DNA of 64,000 nucleotides from Pseudomonas sp. HS6 (lineage in GTDB: Bacteria; Pseudomonadota; Gammaproteobacteria; Pseudomonadales; Pseudomonadaceae): NCBI RefSeq assembly GCF_023375815.1, contig NZ_CP067412.1, forward strand, positions 5,146,001 to 5,210,000. Reading direction: 5' to 3'. Below the pieces are notes generated by a model. That model did not search any database, had not been told where the DNA came from, and worked only from the letters and a program-made list of their open reading frames with translations. The translations under genes were made by a program, and so were the position numbers. Of this stretch, positions 34,280-46,124 are shown in pieces. Every line of letters starts with the position of its first letter. The first letter of the stretch is position 1.

Positions 34280-35476
34280 TCAGATGACCTGAACGATGGC
34301 GTCCGTCACGGCTTCGATGTTGCTCTGGTTCAGCGCGGCAACGCAGATGCGGCCGGTGTCCAGGGCGTAGATGCCGAACTCGTTGCGCAGGCGGTGAACC
34401 TGCTCGGTGGTCAGGCCGGAGTAGGAGAACATGCCACGCTGACGACCGACGAAGCTGAAGTCACGCTGCGGGGCTTTCTTCGCCAGCAGAGCGACCATCT
34501 GCTCGCGCATGCCGCGAATGCGCAGGCGCATTTCAGCCAGTTCGGCTTCCCACTGGGCGCGCAGTTCCGGGCTGTTCAGCACAGCGGCAACGATGCTTGC
34601 GCCGTGAGTCGGCGGGTTGGAGTAGTTGGTGCGGATCACGCGTTTGACTTGCGACAGCACGCGCGCGCTTTCTTCTTTCGATTCGCTGATGATGGACAGG
34701 GCACCGACGCGCTCGCCATACAGCGAGAACGACTTGGAGAACGAGCTAGACACGAAGAAGGTCAGGCCGGACTCGGCGAACAGACGCACGGCAGCGGCGT
34801 CTTCGGCGATACCGTCACCAAAGCCCTGGTAGGCCATGTCGAGGAACGGCACGTGACCTTTGGCCTTGACCGCTTCCAGCACGTTGTTCCAGTCCGCCGG
34901 GCTCAAATCGACGCCAGTCGGGTTGTGGCAGCAGGCGTGCAGCACGATGATCGAGCCGTTCGGCAGGGCGTTGAGGTCTTCCAGCAGGCCGGCACGGTTC
35001 ACGTCGTGGGTGGCGGCGTCGTAGTAGCGGTAGTTCTGCACCGGGAAACCGGCGGTTTCGAACAGCGCGCGGTGGTTTTCCCAGCTCGGGTCGCTGATCG
35101 CTACAACGGCATTCGGCAGCAGTTGCTTGAGGAAGTCGGCACCGATTTTCAGTGCGCCGGTCCCGCCGACGGCCTGAGTGGTGACAACTCGGCCAGCCGC
35201 CAGCAGTGGCGAATCATTGCCGAACAGCAGCTTTTGCACGGCCTGATCGTAGGCAGCGATGCCGTCGATTGGCAGGTAGCCACGGGAGGCGTGCTGAGCG
35301 GCGCGAATGGTTTCGGCTTCGATGACGGCGCGCAGGAGTGGAATTCGCCCCTCTTCGTTGCAATACACACCCACCCCGAGGTTGACCTTGTCGGTCCGGG
35401 TATCGGCGTTGAATGCTTCGTTGAGGCCCAGGATTGGATCGCGGGGTGCCATTTCGACAGCGGAGAACAGGCTCAT
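34280..35476 (-). CDS. tyrB: Aromatic/aspartate aminotransferase (class I, TyrB/AspC type)
   Basis: Cytosolic PLP-dependent aminotransferase of family I-alpha that transfers amino groups between aspartate or aromatic amino acids and 2-oxoglutarate. The start at 35476 (MSLFSAVEMAPRDPILGL) gives 398 residues, the normal length. Visible motifs are ACCHNPTGVDL (substrate and PLP contacts), DMAYQGFGDG, and SSSFSKSFSLYGERVG with the Schiff-base lysine. An upstream frame to 35575 has no homologous residues. Divergent from uvrB, as in P. aeruginosa (PA3139/PA3138). Specificity between tyrosine and aspartate is not decided by the motifs alone. Confidence 0.9.
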   Translation of the reverse strand: MSLFSAVEMAPRDPILGLNEAFNADTRTDKVNLGVGVYCNEEGRIPLLRAVIEAETIRAAQHASRGYLPIDGIAAYDQAVQKLLFGNDSPLLAAGRVVTTQAVGGTGALKIGADFLKQLLPNAVVAISDPSWENHRALFETAGFPVQNYRYYDAATHDVNRAGLLEDLNALPNGSIIVLHACCHNPTGVDLSPADWNNVLEAVKAKGHVPFLDMAYQGFGDGIAEDAAAVRLFAESGLTFFVSSSFSKSFSLYGERVGALSIISESKEESARVLSQVKRVIRTNYSNPPTHGASIVAAVLNSPELRAQWEAELAEMRLRIRGMREQMVALLAKKAPQRDFSFVGRQRGMFSYSGLTTEQVHRLRNEFGIYALDTGRICVAALNQSNIEAVTDAIVQVI

Positions 35477-35812
35477 TTTTACGGCAGCTCTATTGGAGAG
35501 TGGAGGGACGTGTGGCGCTCCAGCCGAATGCACTAGAGCGGTGCACAAACGGGGAGCTAGTATAGAGGCCATCATCGACCAATGGCGACAGGCGAATCGG
35601 CTTTTAAGGTAAGTTTTTCCGATTATTTCTCGACCGTTAGTCGAATGAATCTGTCGGAGACTTTACCGGATGTAGGACGTTTGCCTTGAAAGGCGAGGCA
35701 ATCGGCTCCACATTCAGCACAATCTTCGTTTTTCCTTGCGCGACATCGGTCGTTTGCGGTCTTTCTCGTGGTGCTGCGGTTTGCCCGCAGCGTCGCGAAT
35801 CCAGAGGTGTTT
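35477..35812. other. Divergent intergenic region aminotransferase / uvrB
   Basis: 336 nt with promoters for both directions. I see a hairpin GCTGCGG/CCGCAGC at 35773-35791 just before uvrB. I see no gene and no clear LexA box (CTGT-N8-ACAG). Confidence 0.6.
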
Positions 35813-37828
<2,016 letters not shown>

Positions 37829-37850
37829 TCTCTATCGCCTGATCTGGCCG

Positions 37851-37943
37851 TATCGCTGGCAAGCCAGCTCCCACAGGGATTGATGGCGTACACAAAATGT
37901 GTGAACACCAAGGTAACCTGTGGGAGCTGGCTTGCCAGCGATA
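37851..37943. repeat. REP pair (REPIN-like) after uvrB
   Basis: Two 27-nt arms (37851-37877 and 37917-37943) are perfect inverted copies of each other, containing CTGGCAAGCCAGCTCCCACAGG, and flank a 39-nt spacer. This is the typical doublet REP arrangement of fluorescent pseudomonads, lying between convergent uvrB and the efflux pair. Confidence 0.9.
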
Positions 37944-37967
37944 GGGCCGGTGCAGGCACCGCAAAAA

Positions 37968-39518
37968 TCAGTGAGCTTCGCCGGCCTTCAGGCCGGTGGG
38001 CAGCTTTTTGGTCAGCAAGATCGCCAGCATGCTGATCCCCAGCGCTATCCCGACAAAATGAAACGCATCGTTGTAGGCCATGATCAGCGCCTGCTGATGA
38101 ACGATTTCACTCAATTTTCCCAGCGCCGCCGTGTCACTGCCAAAGCGATCGGTCATCGACGCCAGGCGTTCGGCCACCTGCGGATTGGTTGGCACCACCG
38201 CTTCGCGCAGGTAATCGAAGTAGGTCTTGGTGCGCGCGTCCAGCAGGGTGGCGAGCAGGGCGATGCCGATGGCGCCGCCGAGGTTGCGCAAGATGTTGAA
38301 CAGGCTCGATGCCGAGCCCGCGTCCTGCGGCAGGATGTAAGCCGTGGCGATCAGCGAAATGGTCACCATGATCAGCGGCTGGCCGAGGGCGCGGATGATC
38401 TGGATCTGATTGAATTGCGGCCCGGCAAAGTCCGGATTGAGCACGCCGGATGAAAAACTCGCCAATCCGAACAGGCCGAAGCCGATCGTGCACAGCCATT
38501 TCGGCGACACGAATTTCATCAACTTCGGCACCAGCGGAATCAGGAACAACTGCGGCACGCCCATCCACATGATCACTTCGCCGATCTGCAAGGCGTTGTA
38601 ATTCTGGATCTGCGCCAGGTACAGCGGCAGCAGATAGATCGAACCGTACAGCCCAACGCCCATGCCAAGGCTGGAAATACTTGACAACCCGAAATTGCGA
38701 TTGCGCAGGATGCCGAGGTTGATCAGCGGATTGGGCTTGGAAATCTGCACGATGACGAAGGTGATCAAACTCAGCAGGGCAACGCTGCCCAGCGCCACGA
38801 TCAGGCTCGATTCAAGCCAGTCCTTGCGATGGCCTTCTTCAAGAAACACTTGCAGGCAACCGAGTCCGATACCCAGCGTGAGAATGCCGGTGTAATCGGT
38901 GCTTTTCAGCAGTTCCCAGTGCGCTTCTTTCTTCTCCAGGCCATACATCAGCCCGGCGATCATGATCAGTCCCGGCGGGATGTTGATGTAGAAGATGTAT
39001 TCCCAGCCCCAGTTTTCCGTGAGCCAGCCGCCGAGGGTCGGGCCGATGGAGGGGGCGAAGGTGGCGGTCATCGCGAACATCGCCATGCCTTTGGCGCGGT
39101 GGTGTTCGGGGAGTTTGATCAGGGTCAGAGTGAAGGCCAGCGGGATCAGCGCGCCGCCGGTGAAGCCCTGCATGGCGCGGAACACGATCATGCTGTCGAG
39201 GCTCCAGGCCATCGAGCACAGCAAGGATGAAATCAGAAATCCCAGCGAGACCCAAACCGCCAGTCGCCGTGCCGACAGCAGCTGCACCAGCCACGCGGTC
39301 AGCGGGATCATGATGATTTCCGCTACCAGGTATGAGGTGGAAATCCATGAGCCTTCTTCCAGGGTCGCCGACAGGGCGCCCTGAATGTCCTTGAGCGAGG
39401 AGTTGGTGATCTGGATGTCGAGCACTGCCATGAACGCGCCGAGCATCACGCTCATCACCGCGATCCAGTCCCGTCGGGTCGGCTCGCCGACCGGACGAAT
39501 CAGCGAATCACCGGCCAT
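37968..39518 (-). CDS. emrB: DHA2-family MFS drug exporter (EmrB type)
   Basis: Inner-membrane proton-driven multidrug exporter of the DHA2 14-TM group. 516 residues with 14 hydrophobic segments; motif C-like GPTLGGWLTENWGWEYIFYINIP near residue 160 and motif A-like RAKGMAMFAM are visible. Its start overlaps the end of the adaptor gene by 11 bases, giving an EmrA-EmrB operon. No dedicated outer-membrane channel gene is adjacent. The substrate is unknown. Confidence 0.9.
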   Translation of the reverse strand: MAGDSLIRPVGEPTRRDWIAVMSVMLGAFMAVLDIQITNSSLKDIQGALSATLEEGSWISTSYLVAEIIMIPLTAWLVQLLSARRLAVWVSLGFLISSLLCSMAWSLDSMIVFRAMQGFTGGALIPLAFTLTLIKLPEHHRAKGMAMFAMTATFAPSIGPTLGGWLTENWGWEYIFYINIPPGLIMIAGLMYGLEKKEAHWELLKSTDYTGILTLGIGLGCLQVFLEEGHRKDWLESSLIVALGSVALLSLITFVIVQISKPNPLINLGILRNRNFGLSSISSLGMGVGLYGSIYLLPLYLAQIQNYNALQIGEVIMWMGVPQLFLIPLVPKLMKFVSPKWLCTIGFGLFGLASFSSGVLNPDFAGPQFNQIQIIRALGQPLIMVTISLIATAYILPQDAGSASSLFNILRNLGGAIGIALLATLLDARTKTYFDYLREAVVPTNPQVAERLASMTDRFGSDTAALGKLSEIVHQQALIMAYNDAFHFVGIALGISMLAILLTKKLPTGLKAGEAH

Positions 39519-40557
39519 TGTCTGGGGCGTCTTTGATATTCACGGTGGCGGTGACCGACATGCCCGGACGGATTTTGCCGTGCAGCGGGTTATCGGCCTT
39601 GAAGGTCAGCTTGACCGGAATCCGTTGTACGACCTTGGTGAAGTTGCCGGTGGCGTTGTCCGGCGGCAACAGGCTGAACTGCGCGCCTGAGGCTGCGAAC
39701 AGGCTGTCGACCCGGGCTTCGATCGGCGTATCGCCATAGGCGTCGAAGATCAGCTCGGCCTTCTGGCCCGGCAGCATGTGGCCGATCTGGGTTTCCTTGA
39801 AGTTGGCCTGCACCCAGATGTCTTCGTCCGGAACGATCGACAGCAGGTACGCGCCGGCCTGCACGATCTGGCCATTTCGCGAGGCACGCTGGCCGATCAG
39901 GCCGCTGATCGGTGCGTGGATTTCGCTGCGAGTGAGGTTCAGCTCGGCCTGGGCGAGGTCGGCGCGGGCGTTGGCGATCTGCGCATCGAGGCGTTTGATT
40001 TCAGCGTTCAGCGCGTTGACTTGCTGGCGCTGGCTCTGCGCATCGGCCTGGGCCTTGGCCACTTGCGAGCGGGCGATGTGGGTGTCGGCGGAGAGGGTGG
40101 TGACCCGCTCCTCGGAGACGTAGCCGGGTTTGCGCAGGGTTTCTGCCCGCGACAAGTCGATCTGCGAGCGGCCGAGGGTGGCTTGAGTCGTCGCCACCTG
40201 GGCGTCACTGGAGGCAATCAGGCTGGCTTGCTGGGTCAGCTTACTCTGGGCTTGCAGCCGCTCGGCTTCGCGTGTGGCGAGGGCGGCGTTGGCACGATCG
40301 ACCGCGAGGCGGAAATCTTCGCCCTCGAGGCGGATCAGCAACTGGCCTTTTTCCACATGCTGGTTGTCCTGCACCAGCACCTCGTCGATGCGTGCGCTCA
40401 ACTGGCTCGACACGCGGGTAATTTCACCCTGGACATAGGCGTTGTCGGTGCTTTCATAAAAGCGCCCCTTGAAAAACCAATGAGCAAAAAAGCCCCCGGC
40501 AATCAGCAGGACGAGCAGCAGGAAAATGAACAGGCGACGCTTGAGTTGGGCAGGCAT
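39508..40557 (-). CDS. emrA: EmrA-type membrane-fusion protein
   Basis: Periplasmic adaptor (HlyD family) that links the EmrB-type exporter to an outer-membrane channel. 349 residues with an N-terminal anchor (about 8-27), a lipoyl half-motif (YESTDNAYVQGEITRVSSQLSARI), a long coiled-coil hairpin (about 85-205) and the second half-motif HAPISGLIGQRASRNGQ. ATG at 40557 preferred to TTG at 40563; ribosome site weak. First gene of the operon. Confidence 0.9.
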   Translation of the reverse strand: MPAQLKRRLFIFLLLVLLIAGGFFAHWFFKGRFYESTDNAYVQGEITRVSSQLSARIDEVLVQDNQHVEKGQLLIRLEGEDFRLAVDRANAALATREAERLQAQSKLTQQASLIASSDAQVATTQATLGRSQIDLSRAETLRKPGYVSEERVTTLSADTHIARSQVAKAQADAQSQRQQVNALNAEIKRLDAQIANARADLAQAELNLTRSEIHAPISGLIGQRASRNGQIVQAGAYLLSIVPDEDIWVQANFKETQIGHMLPGQKAELIFDAYGDTPIEARVDSLFAASGAQFSLLPPDNATGNFTKVVQRIPVKLTFKADNPLHGKIRPGMSVTATVNIKDAPDNGR

Positions 40558-40787
40558 GGGCAAACTGTAGTCGAGGAATTGTAAGGAAAGTTATCAGCAG
40601 GCGAATCTGGCATACAGCCGATGAACGGTAAATGCCATCTGCTGATATTCAGCCATTCACCACGGCCAACGGGCGTTACAGACGCAAAGTTGGCTTAAAT
40701 GCCCTGTCCGCTGGAGCGGGGCGGGTGTCGCCTGTTACCATTCGCCGCTTGATCGTTCTTTGCTTTTCATTCTTTTCGAGACATGCC

Positions 40788-42269
40788 ATGACCACCGTCC
40801 GCACTCGCATCGCGCCATCGCCTACCGGGGATCCCCACGTAGGTACCGCTTACATCGCATTGTTCAACTACTGCTTTGCCAAGCAGCACGGCGGTGAGTT
40901 CATTCTGCGCATCGAAGACACCGATCAGTTGCGCTCGACCCGCGAGTCCGAACAGCAGATCTTCGATGCGCTGCGCTGGCTCGGTATCGACTGGAGCGAA
41001 GGCCCGGACGTCGGCGGCCCGCACGGCCCGTATCGCCAGAGCGAGCGCGGCGATATCTATCAGAAGTACTGCCAGCAACTGGTCGACATGGGCCATGCCT
41101 TCCCGTGCTTCTGCACCGCTGAAGAGCTGGATCAGATGCGCGCCGAGCAAATGGCTCGCGGCGAAACCCCGCGCTACGATGGCCGTGCGCTGTTGCTGTC
41201 CAAGGAAGAAGTCGCGGCCCGCCTGGCTGCGGGTGAGCCGCACGTGATCCGCATGAAAGTGCCGAGCGAAGGCGTCTGCGTGGTGCCGGACATGCTGCGC
41301 GGCGATGTCGAGATCCCGTGGGATCGCATGGACATGCAAGTGCTGATGAAGACCGACGGCCTGCCGACGTACTTCCTGGCCAACGTGGTCGACGATCACC
41401 TGATGGGCATCACCCACGTGCTGCGTGGCGAAGAATGGCTGCCGTCGGCACCGAAACTGATCCTGCTCTACGAATACTTCGGCTGGGAACAACCGGAGCT
41501 GTGCTACATGCCGCTGCTGCGCAACCCGGACAAGAGCAAGCTGTCCAAGCGCAAGAACCCGACCTCGGTGACGTTCTACGAGCGCATGGGCTTCATGCCG
41601 GAAGCCATGCTCAACTATCTGGGCCGCATGGGCTGGTCGATGCCGGACGAGCGCGAGAAGTTCTCGCTGCAGGAAATGGTCGACAACTTCGATCTCAAGC
41701 GTGTCTCGCTGGGCGGGCCGATTTTCGACATCGAGAAACTGTCGTGGCTCAACGGCCAGTGGCTGCGTGATCTGCCGGTGGAAGAGTTCGCCAGCCGCTT
41801 GCAGACTTGGGCGCTGAATCCGGAATACATGATGAAGATCGCGCCGCTGGTTCAGGGCCGCGTTGAAACCTTCAGCCAGGTTGCACCGCTGGGTGGTTTC
41901 TTCTTCTCTGGTGGCGTTAACCCGGATGCCAAACTGTTCGAATCGAAAAAGCTCTCGGGCGATCAGGTTCGTCAACTGATGCAGTTGATCCTGTGGAAGC
42001 TGGAAAGCCTGCGTCAGTGGGAGAAGGACAGCATCACTGCGACGATTCAGGCAGTGGTGGAATCCCTTGAGCTGAAGCTGCGTGACGCGATGCCGCTGAT
42101 GTTCGCTGCGATCACTGGTCAGGCAAGCTCGGTATCGGTGCTCGATGCGATGGAAATCCTCGGGCCGGACCTGACCCGTTTCCGCCTTCGTCAGGCAATT
42201 GACCTGCTGGGCGGCGTGTCGAAGAAAGAAAACAAAGAGTGGGAAAAGCTGTTGGGCACTATCGCCTGA
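40788..42269 (+). CDS. gltX: Glutamyl-tRNA synthetase
   Basis: Class I aminoacyl-tRNA synthetase charging tRNA-Glu. 493 residues from 40788 ([22 protein letters not shown], the HIGH-like motif) with the KMSKS-type motif KLSKRKNP near residue 250 and the anticodon-binding C-terminal domain. An upstream open frame from 40632 has no homology and is rejected. Two tRNA-Glu genes lie just downstream, the usual Pseudomonas arrangement. Confidence 0.97.
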   Translation: MTTVRTRIAPSPTGDPHVGTAYIALFNYCFAKQHGGEFILRIEDTDQLRSTRESEQQIFDALRWLGIDWSEGPDVGGPHGPYRQSERGDIYQKYCQQLVDMGHAFPCFCTAEELDQMRAEQMARGETPRYDGRALLLSKEEVAARLAAGEPHVIRMKVPSEGVCVVPDMLRGDVEIPWDRMDMQVLMKTDGLPTYFLANVVDDHLMGITHVLRGEEWLPSAPKLILLYEYFGWEQPELCYMPLLRNPDKSKLSKRKNPTSVTFYERMGFMPEAMLNYLGRMGWSMPDEREKFSLQEMVDNFDLKRVSLGGPIFDIEKLSWLNGQWLRDLPVEEFASRLQTWALNPEYMMKIAPLVQGRVETFSQVAPLGGFFFSGGVNPDAKLFESKKLSGDQVRQLMQLILWKLESLRQWEKDSITATIQAVVESLELKLRDAMPLMFAAITGQASSVSVLDAMEILGPDLTRFRLRQAIDLLGGVSKKENKEWEKLLGTIA

Positions 42270-42288
42270 TTGCGTTTGACTCTGCAGG

Positions 42289-42354
42289 ACGCGCCGGAGG
42301 TCAGGATCATTTGATCCCGTCCTTCGGTGTTTTCCCCCGAATTTACGGGGGGAG
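42289..42354 (+). terminator. Tandem hairpins after gltX
   Basis: CCGGAGG..CCTTCGG with an inner AGGATCA/TGATCC stem (about 42289-42326), followed by TGTTTT; then CCCCCG..CGGGGG (42335-42354). The first is a plausible gltX terminator. Confidence 0.65.
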
Positions 42355-42409
42355 GGTGGTAAGTGATTGTTATGCCGACAAAAAATTTTGAATTTTTTCA
42401 AAAATAAGT

Positions 42410-42438
42410 TTGACAGCCTTTCGATACGCCCTTAAGAT
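42410..42438 (+). promoter_or_regulatory. Sigma-70 promoter of the tRNA cluster
   Basis: TTGACA (42410-42415), 17-nt spacer, TAAGAT (42433-42438), then a GC-rich TCGCCCC discriminator as seen in growth-rate-controlled stable RNA promoters. It lies about 33 nt upstream of the first tRNA. Confidence 0.8.
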
Positions 42439-42471
42439 TCGCCCCGTCCTCAGCGATGACATCAACGATGA

Positions 42472-42547
<76 letters not shown>

Positions 42548-42626
42548 ATTTACACTTCGAAGCCTGGCCACACCGGCTTCGAAGCGATCAACACTCAGCG
42601 TTGATCAGTTGTATAGAAGGGTTTGC

Positions 42627-42702
42627 GTCCCCTTCGTCTAGTGGCCTAGGACACCGCCCTTTCACGGCGGTAACAGGGGTTCGAGTCCCCTAGGGGACGC
42701 CA
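42627..42702 (+). tRNA. tRNA-Glu(TTC), copy 1
   Basis: 76 nt with encoded CCA. The anticodon stem CCGCC/GGCGG encloses CTTTCAC, anticodon TTC. Confidence 0.97.
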
Positions 42703-42755
42703 GTTTTACAGAAGCGATGTTGCAAGATGTCGCTCCGCCGCGAGGCGAAAAATCC

Positions 42756-42831
<76 letters not shown>

Positions 42832-42909
42832 ATTTACAGTTCAAGGTCTGGCCACACCGGCCTTGAATCGATCAGATCTCAGCACTGATCAGTTGTATAG
42901 AAGGTTTGT

Positions 42910-42985
42910 GTCCCCTTCGTCTAGTGGCCTAGGACACCGCCCTTTCACGGCGGTAACAGGGGTTCGAGTCCCCTAGGGGACGCCA
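42910..42985 (+). tRNA. tRNA-Glu(TTC), copy 2
   Basis: Sequence identical to copy 1 across all 76 nt, encoded CCA included. Confidence 0.97.
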
Positions 42986-43010
42986 CGATTACCCGCTCTG
43001 CGGGATTTAT

Positions 43011-43041
43011 AAGGGTCATTCAATTATTGAATGGCCCTTTT
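43011..43041 (+). terminator. Terminator of the tRNA cluster
   Basis: AAGGGTCATTCAA pairs with TTGAATGGCCCTT around TTA (one wobble) and is followed by TT. It lies 25 nt after the last tRNA. Confidence 0.85.
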
Positions 43042-43116
43042 GTTTGTCTGGCGTTTGGCCAACTCTCCTTTTTCCTTACACTGTGCTTCAGACCAGCGGT
43101 CATATTTTCGACTTGC

Positions 43117-43143
43117 AGAATATTATTATGAGAATAATATTCT
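43117..43143. promoter_or_regulatory. Operator-like inverted repeat upstream of the tetR gene
   Basis: Perfect 11-bp arms AGAATATTATT (43117-43127) and AATAATATTCT (43133-43143) around ATGAG, 23 nt before the regulator start. Position and symmetry fit autoregulation by the TetR-family protein. Confidence 0.75.
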
Positions 43144-43166
43144 AATCGTAATATTCGGAGGCAACG

Positions 43167-43706
43167 ATGAACGACAAAAAAGCTCAAACCCGCGAACGCA
43201 TCCTCAAGGCTGCCAGCGCCGCACTGATCCAGCGTGGCCCGGCCGAGCCGAGTGTGGGTGAAGTGATGGGCGCCGCCGGCCTGACTGTCGGTGGCTTCTA
43301 TGCGCACTTCGAAAGCAAGGACGCAATGATGCTTGAGGCGTTCAAGCAGTTGCTGGGTCGCCGCCGAGACCTGATTGCCGACATGGACTCTGAATTGACC
43401 GGCGAAGAGCGTCGCGCCTTGGTGGCCGCGTTCTACCTGTCACGCAAACACCGTGATTCCAGCGATTCGGCTTGCCCGATCCCGGCGTCCATCGGTGAGC
43501 TGGGGCGTCTGCCAGAAGAGTTCCGCATCGCGCTGAACGAGCATCTGGAGCTGATGATCGCGCAGTTGGCTTCAAGCCCGGAAGACATCGACAAAGCGTT
43601 GGCGGACGTGGCCTTGATGGTAGGGGGGCTGGCGCTCTCAAGGGCGTTGGGGCCTGGTGATTTATCCGATCGATTGCTGCGCGCTGCCAAGTCGGCGGTG
43701 CGTTGA
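43167..43706 (+). CDS. TetR-family transcriptional regulator
   Basis: 179-residue repressor. N-terminal helix-turn-helix domain (about 6-52: TRERILKAASAALIQRG, then GLTVGGFYAHFESKDAMMLEAF) and an all-helical ligand-binding domain after that, with the CPIPASIGELG segment typical of the C-terminal TetR_C group. GGAG 6 nt upstream fixes the start. It precedes a hydrolase by 30 nt on the same strand and has an operator-like palindrome upstream. Confidence 0.92.
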   Translation: MNDKKAQTRERILKAASAALIQRGPAEPSVGEVMGAAGLTVGGFYAHFESKDAMMLEAFKQLLGRRRDLIADMDSELTGEERRALVAAFYLSRKHRDSSDSACPIPASIGELGRLPEEFRIALNEHLELMIAQLASSPEDIDKALADVALMVGGLALSRALGPGDLSDRLLRAAKSAVR

Positions 43707-43736
43707 CCTGAAGGCAACGAGCCTGAGGAGAGAGCG

Positions 43737-44570
43737 ATGAGCACGTTGAAGTGGGTTCGTGGCGTTAATGGCACCTTAGGCTGGTTTGCACCGAAACTGG
43801 TGGCAAGCAAAATGCGGTTGGCATTCATGACCCCTCGCGCCAATGCGCCACGGGATTGGGAGTTGCCGCTGCTGGCGAAGTCCGAGCGGATCACTTTGCG
43901 TTTCGGTCTCTCCGCGCTGCGCTGGGGGCAAGGCCCGACGGTTCTGCTGATGCACGGTTGGGAAGGGCGGCCGACCCAGTTTGCCGCGCTGATCACGGCA
44001 CTGGTCGAATCCGGTTACACCGTTGTCGCTCTCGACGGCCCGGCCCACGGTCGTTCGCCAGGGCGCGAAGCCAACGTCGTACTGTTTGCGCGCGCCATGC
44101 TCGAAGCCGCCGCCGAACTGCCTCCGTTGCAAGCCGTCATCGGCCACTCCATGGGCGGCGCCAGCGCCATGCTCGCGGTGCAATTGGGGTTGCGCACCGA
44201 AACCCTTGTCAGCATTGCCGCGCCGGCTCGCATCCTGGGCGTGTTGCGCGGGTTTGCCCGTTACGTCGGAATGCCACCTCGAGCTCGCTCTGCCTTTATT
44301 CGCCAAGTCGAACAGGACGTGGGCATGCGTGCCGCGACTCTCGATGTCGCCCACTATCAGCTGGATATGCCAGGCCTGATCGTGCATGCCGAGGACGACA
44401 CCTTCGTCTCGGTCAAGGAATCCCAACTGATCCACGAATCGTGGTTCGACAGCCGACTGTTGCGCCTGGAAGCCGGCGGTCATCAGCGCGTGCTGGCCGA
44501 CCCTCGGGTGATTGATGGCGTGTTATCACTGCTGGCCGGTCGCAGCCTTCAGGCGCGGCAATCGGCATAG
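43737..44570 (+). CDS. Alpha/beta hydrolase
   Basis: 277 residues with the alpha/beta hydrolase fold: oxyanion region LLMHGWEGRPTQF, nucleophile elbow GHSMGG, acid residue in VHAEDDTFV and catalytic His in GGHQRV. No signal peptide, so cytosolic. GAGGAGAG lies before the ATG. Probably co-transcribed with the TetR regulator. The substrate cannot be told; esterase or lactonase activity is possible. Confidence 0.88.
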   Translation: MSTLKWVRGVNGTLGWFAPKLVASKMRLAFMTPRANAPRDWELPLLAKSERITLRFGLSALRWGQGPTVLLMHGWEGRPTQFAALITALVESGYTVVALDGPAHGRSPGREANVVLFARAMLEAAAELPPLQAVIGHSMGGASAMLAVQLGLRTETLVSIAAPARILGVLRGFARYVGMPPRARSAFIRQVEQDVGMRAATLDVAHYQLDMPGLIVHAEDDTFVSVKESQLIHESWFDSRLLRLEAGGHQRVLADPRVIDGVLSLLAGRSLQARQSA

Positions 44571-44617
44571 CCATCCGTTACACTGCCCCGGTTGAATCAT
44601 TTGATCGGGAGTAGGGC

Positions 44618-45079
44618 ATGGGCTGGGATCGGGCAACGCCGTTTACCATTGATCTGCAAGTAGGCGCCGAGGACATCGACGGGCTGGGACACGCAAACAA
44701 CGCGGTTTACGTCTCCTGGCTCGAACGTTGCGCCTGGCGTCACTCGCAGCGGCTGGGTCTGGATCTGGTCGAGTACCGTCGTCTGGATCGAGCGATGGCG
44801 GTGGTGCGGCACGAAATCGATTATCTGGCCGCTGCCTACGAAGGCGATGAGTTGCAATTGGCGACCTGGATCGTCGATTGGGATCAGCGCCTGAAAATGA
44901 CCCGTCACTTCCAGCTGATCCGCCCCAGCGACAACACCACGCTGCTGCGCGCCCAGACCACCTTCGTCTGCATCGAACTGTCCACTGGCAAGCCCAAGCG
45001 CATGCCCGCCGAGTTCATCGAAGGCTATGGCCCGGCCATCCAGACAGCGGACGTGGGTTTAACCCGCGAAACCCAGTAA
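44618..45079 (+). CDS. Acyl-CoA thioesterase, 4HBT hot-dog fold
   Basis: 153-residue YbgC/FadM-like thioesterase. The active-site segment [23 protein letters not shown] carries the family's hydrolase motif, with an Asp/His/Asn arrangement close to the long-chain acyl-CoA group. GGGAG lies about 8 nt before the ATG. 47 nt after the hydrolase gene and 35 nt before dusC. Chain-length preference is unknown. Confidence 0.88.
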   Translation: MGWDRATPFTIDLQVGAEDIDGLGHANNAVYVSWLERCAWRHSQRLGLDLVEYRRLDRAMAVVRHEIDYLAAAYEGDELQLATWIVDWDQRLKMTRHFQLIRPSDNTTLLRAQTTFVCIELSTGKPKRMPAEFIEGYGPAIQTADVGLTRETQ

Positions 45080-45114
45080 ACTGCCGCACGTTTTTCCTTG
45101 AGTGTGTGTTTCCC

Positions 45115-46074
45115 ATGCAAATTGCTCTGGCGCCGATGGAAGGGTTGGTCGACGACATCCTGCGCGATGTCCTGACCCGTGTCGGCGGTATTGACTGGTG
45201 CGTGACCGAGTTCATCCGGGTCAACGATCAGTTGCTGACTCCGGCCTATTTCCACAAGTTCGGCCCTGAATTGCTCAACGGCGCCCGCACTGCTTCCGGC
45301 GTGCCGTTGCGCGTGCAATTGCTCGGTTCCGACCCGGTGTGCCTGGCGGAAAACGCTGCGCTGGCCTGCGAACTGGGCTCTGAAGTGATCGACCTGAACT
45401 TCGGCTGCCCGGCCAAGACCGTCAACAAGTCCCGGGGCGGGGCGGTGTTGCTCAAGGAGCCGGAGCTGCTTAACCAGATCGTCGAGCACGTCCGTCGCGC
45501 TGTACCCGCACACATTCCGGTCACCGCGAAGATGCGCCTCGGTTTCGATAGCCCCGACGGCTCGCTGGTGTGCGCCACCGCGCTGGCCGAAGGTGGCGCC
45601 GAGCACATCGTGGTTCACGCCCGGACCAAAGTCGACGGCTACAAGCCACCGGCGCACTGGGAGTGGATCCCGCGCGTGCAGGACGTGGTCAAGGTGCCGG
45701 TGTTCGCCAACGGTGACATCTGGAGCGTCGAAGACTGGCGCCGCTGCCGGGAAATCAGCGGCGTAGAAGACATCATGCTCGGTCGTGGTCTGGTGTCGCG
45801 TCCGGATCTGGCCCGTCAGATCGCAGCAGCGCGTGCCGGCGAGGAAGTTGTCGAGATGACCTGGGCCGAGCTGTTGCCACTTATTCAGGACTTCTGGCTG
45901 CAAGCCAAGGCGCAGATGACCGCGCGCCAATCCCCGGGCCGCTTGAAGCAATGGCTGGCGATGCTGACCCGCAACTATCCCGAGGCCACTGAGCTGTTTA
46001 CCGTGCTGCGCCGCGAAACCGAACCGGACCACGTCTCGCGTTTGCTGGGGTTGCCGGTCGCCGAGGCGGCCTGA
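45115..46074 (+). CDS. dusC: tRNA-dihydrouridine(16) synthase DusC
   Basis: FMN- and NADPH-dependent enzyme reducing uridine 16 in the tRNA D-loop. 319 residues starting [20 protein letters not shown], with catalytic Cys98 in [30 protein letters not shown] and FANGDIW motifs, and a C-terminal helical tRNA-binding domain. The opening and length fit DusC rather than DusA or DusB. An in-frame extension from 44878 overlaps the thioesterase and is rejected. Confidence 0.93.
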   Translation: MQIALAPMEGLVDDILRDVLTRVGGIDWCVTEFIRVNDQLLTPAYFHKFGPELLNGARTASGVPLRVQLLGSDPVCLAENAALACELGSEVIDLNFGCPAKTVNKSRGGAVLLKEPELLNQIVEHVRRAVPAHIPVTAKMRLGFDSPDGSLVCATALAEGGAEHIVVHARTKVDGYKPPAHWEWIPRVQDVVKVPVFANGDIWSVEDWRRCREISGVEDIMLGRGLVSRPDLARQIAAARAGEEVVEMTWAELLPLIQDFWLQAKAQMTARQSPGRLKQWLAMLTRNYPEATELFTVLRRETEPDHVSRLLGLPVAEAA

Positions 46075-46093
46075 AAAAATTTCAAAATAATCT

Positions 46094-46121
46094 CTTGAAA
46101 ACAAAACGCAGGTCCCTATCT
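46094..46121 (+). promoter_or_regulatory. Sigma-32 (RpoH) heat-shock promoter of ibpA
   Basis: CTTGAAA (46094-46100), 13-nt spacer, CCCTATCT (46114-46121) matches the RpoH consensus CTTGAAA / CCCCATNT at all but one defined position. About 75 nt before the ibpA start. Confidence 0.85.
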
Positions 46122-46124
46122 AAG

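Noticed and set aside
35477..35812. LexA (SOS) box upstream of uvrB
   Set aside because: No CTGT-N8-ACAG sequence could be found on either strand in this gap.
37851..37943. Inverted repeats considered as a CRISPR array or attachment site
   Set aside because: Only two arms in inverted orientation, with the TGTGGGAG REP core; no cas genes, integrase or direct repeats nearby.
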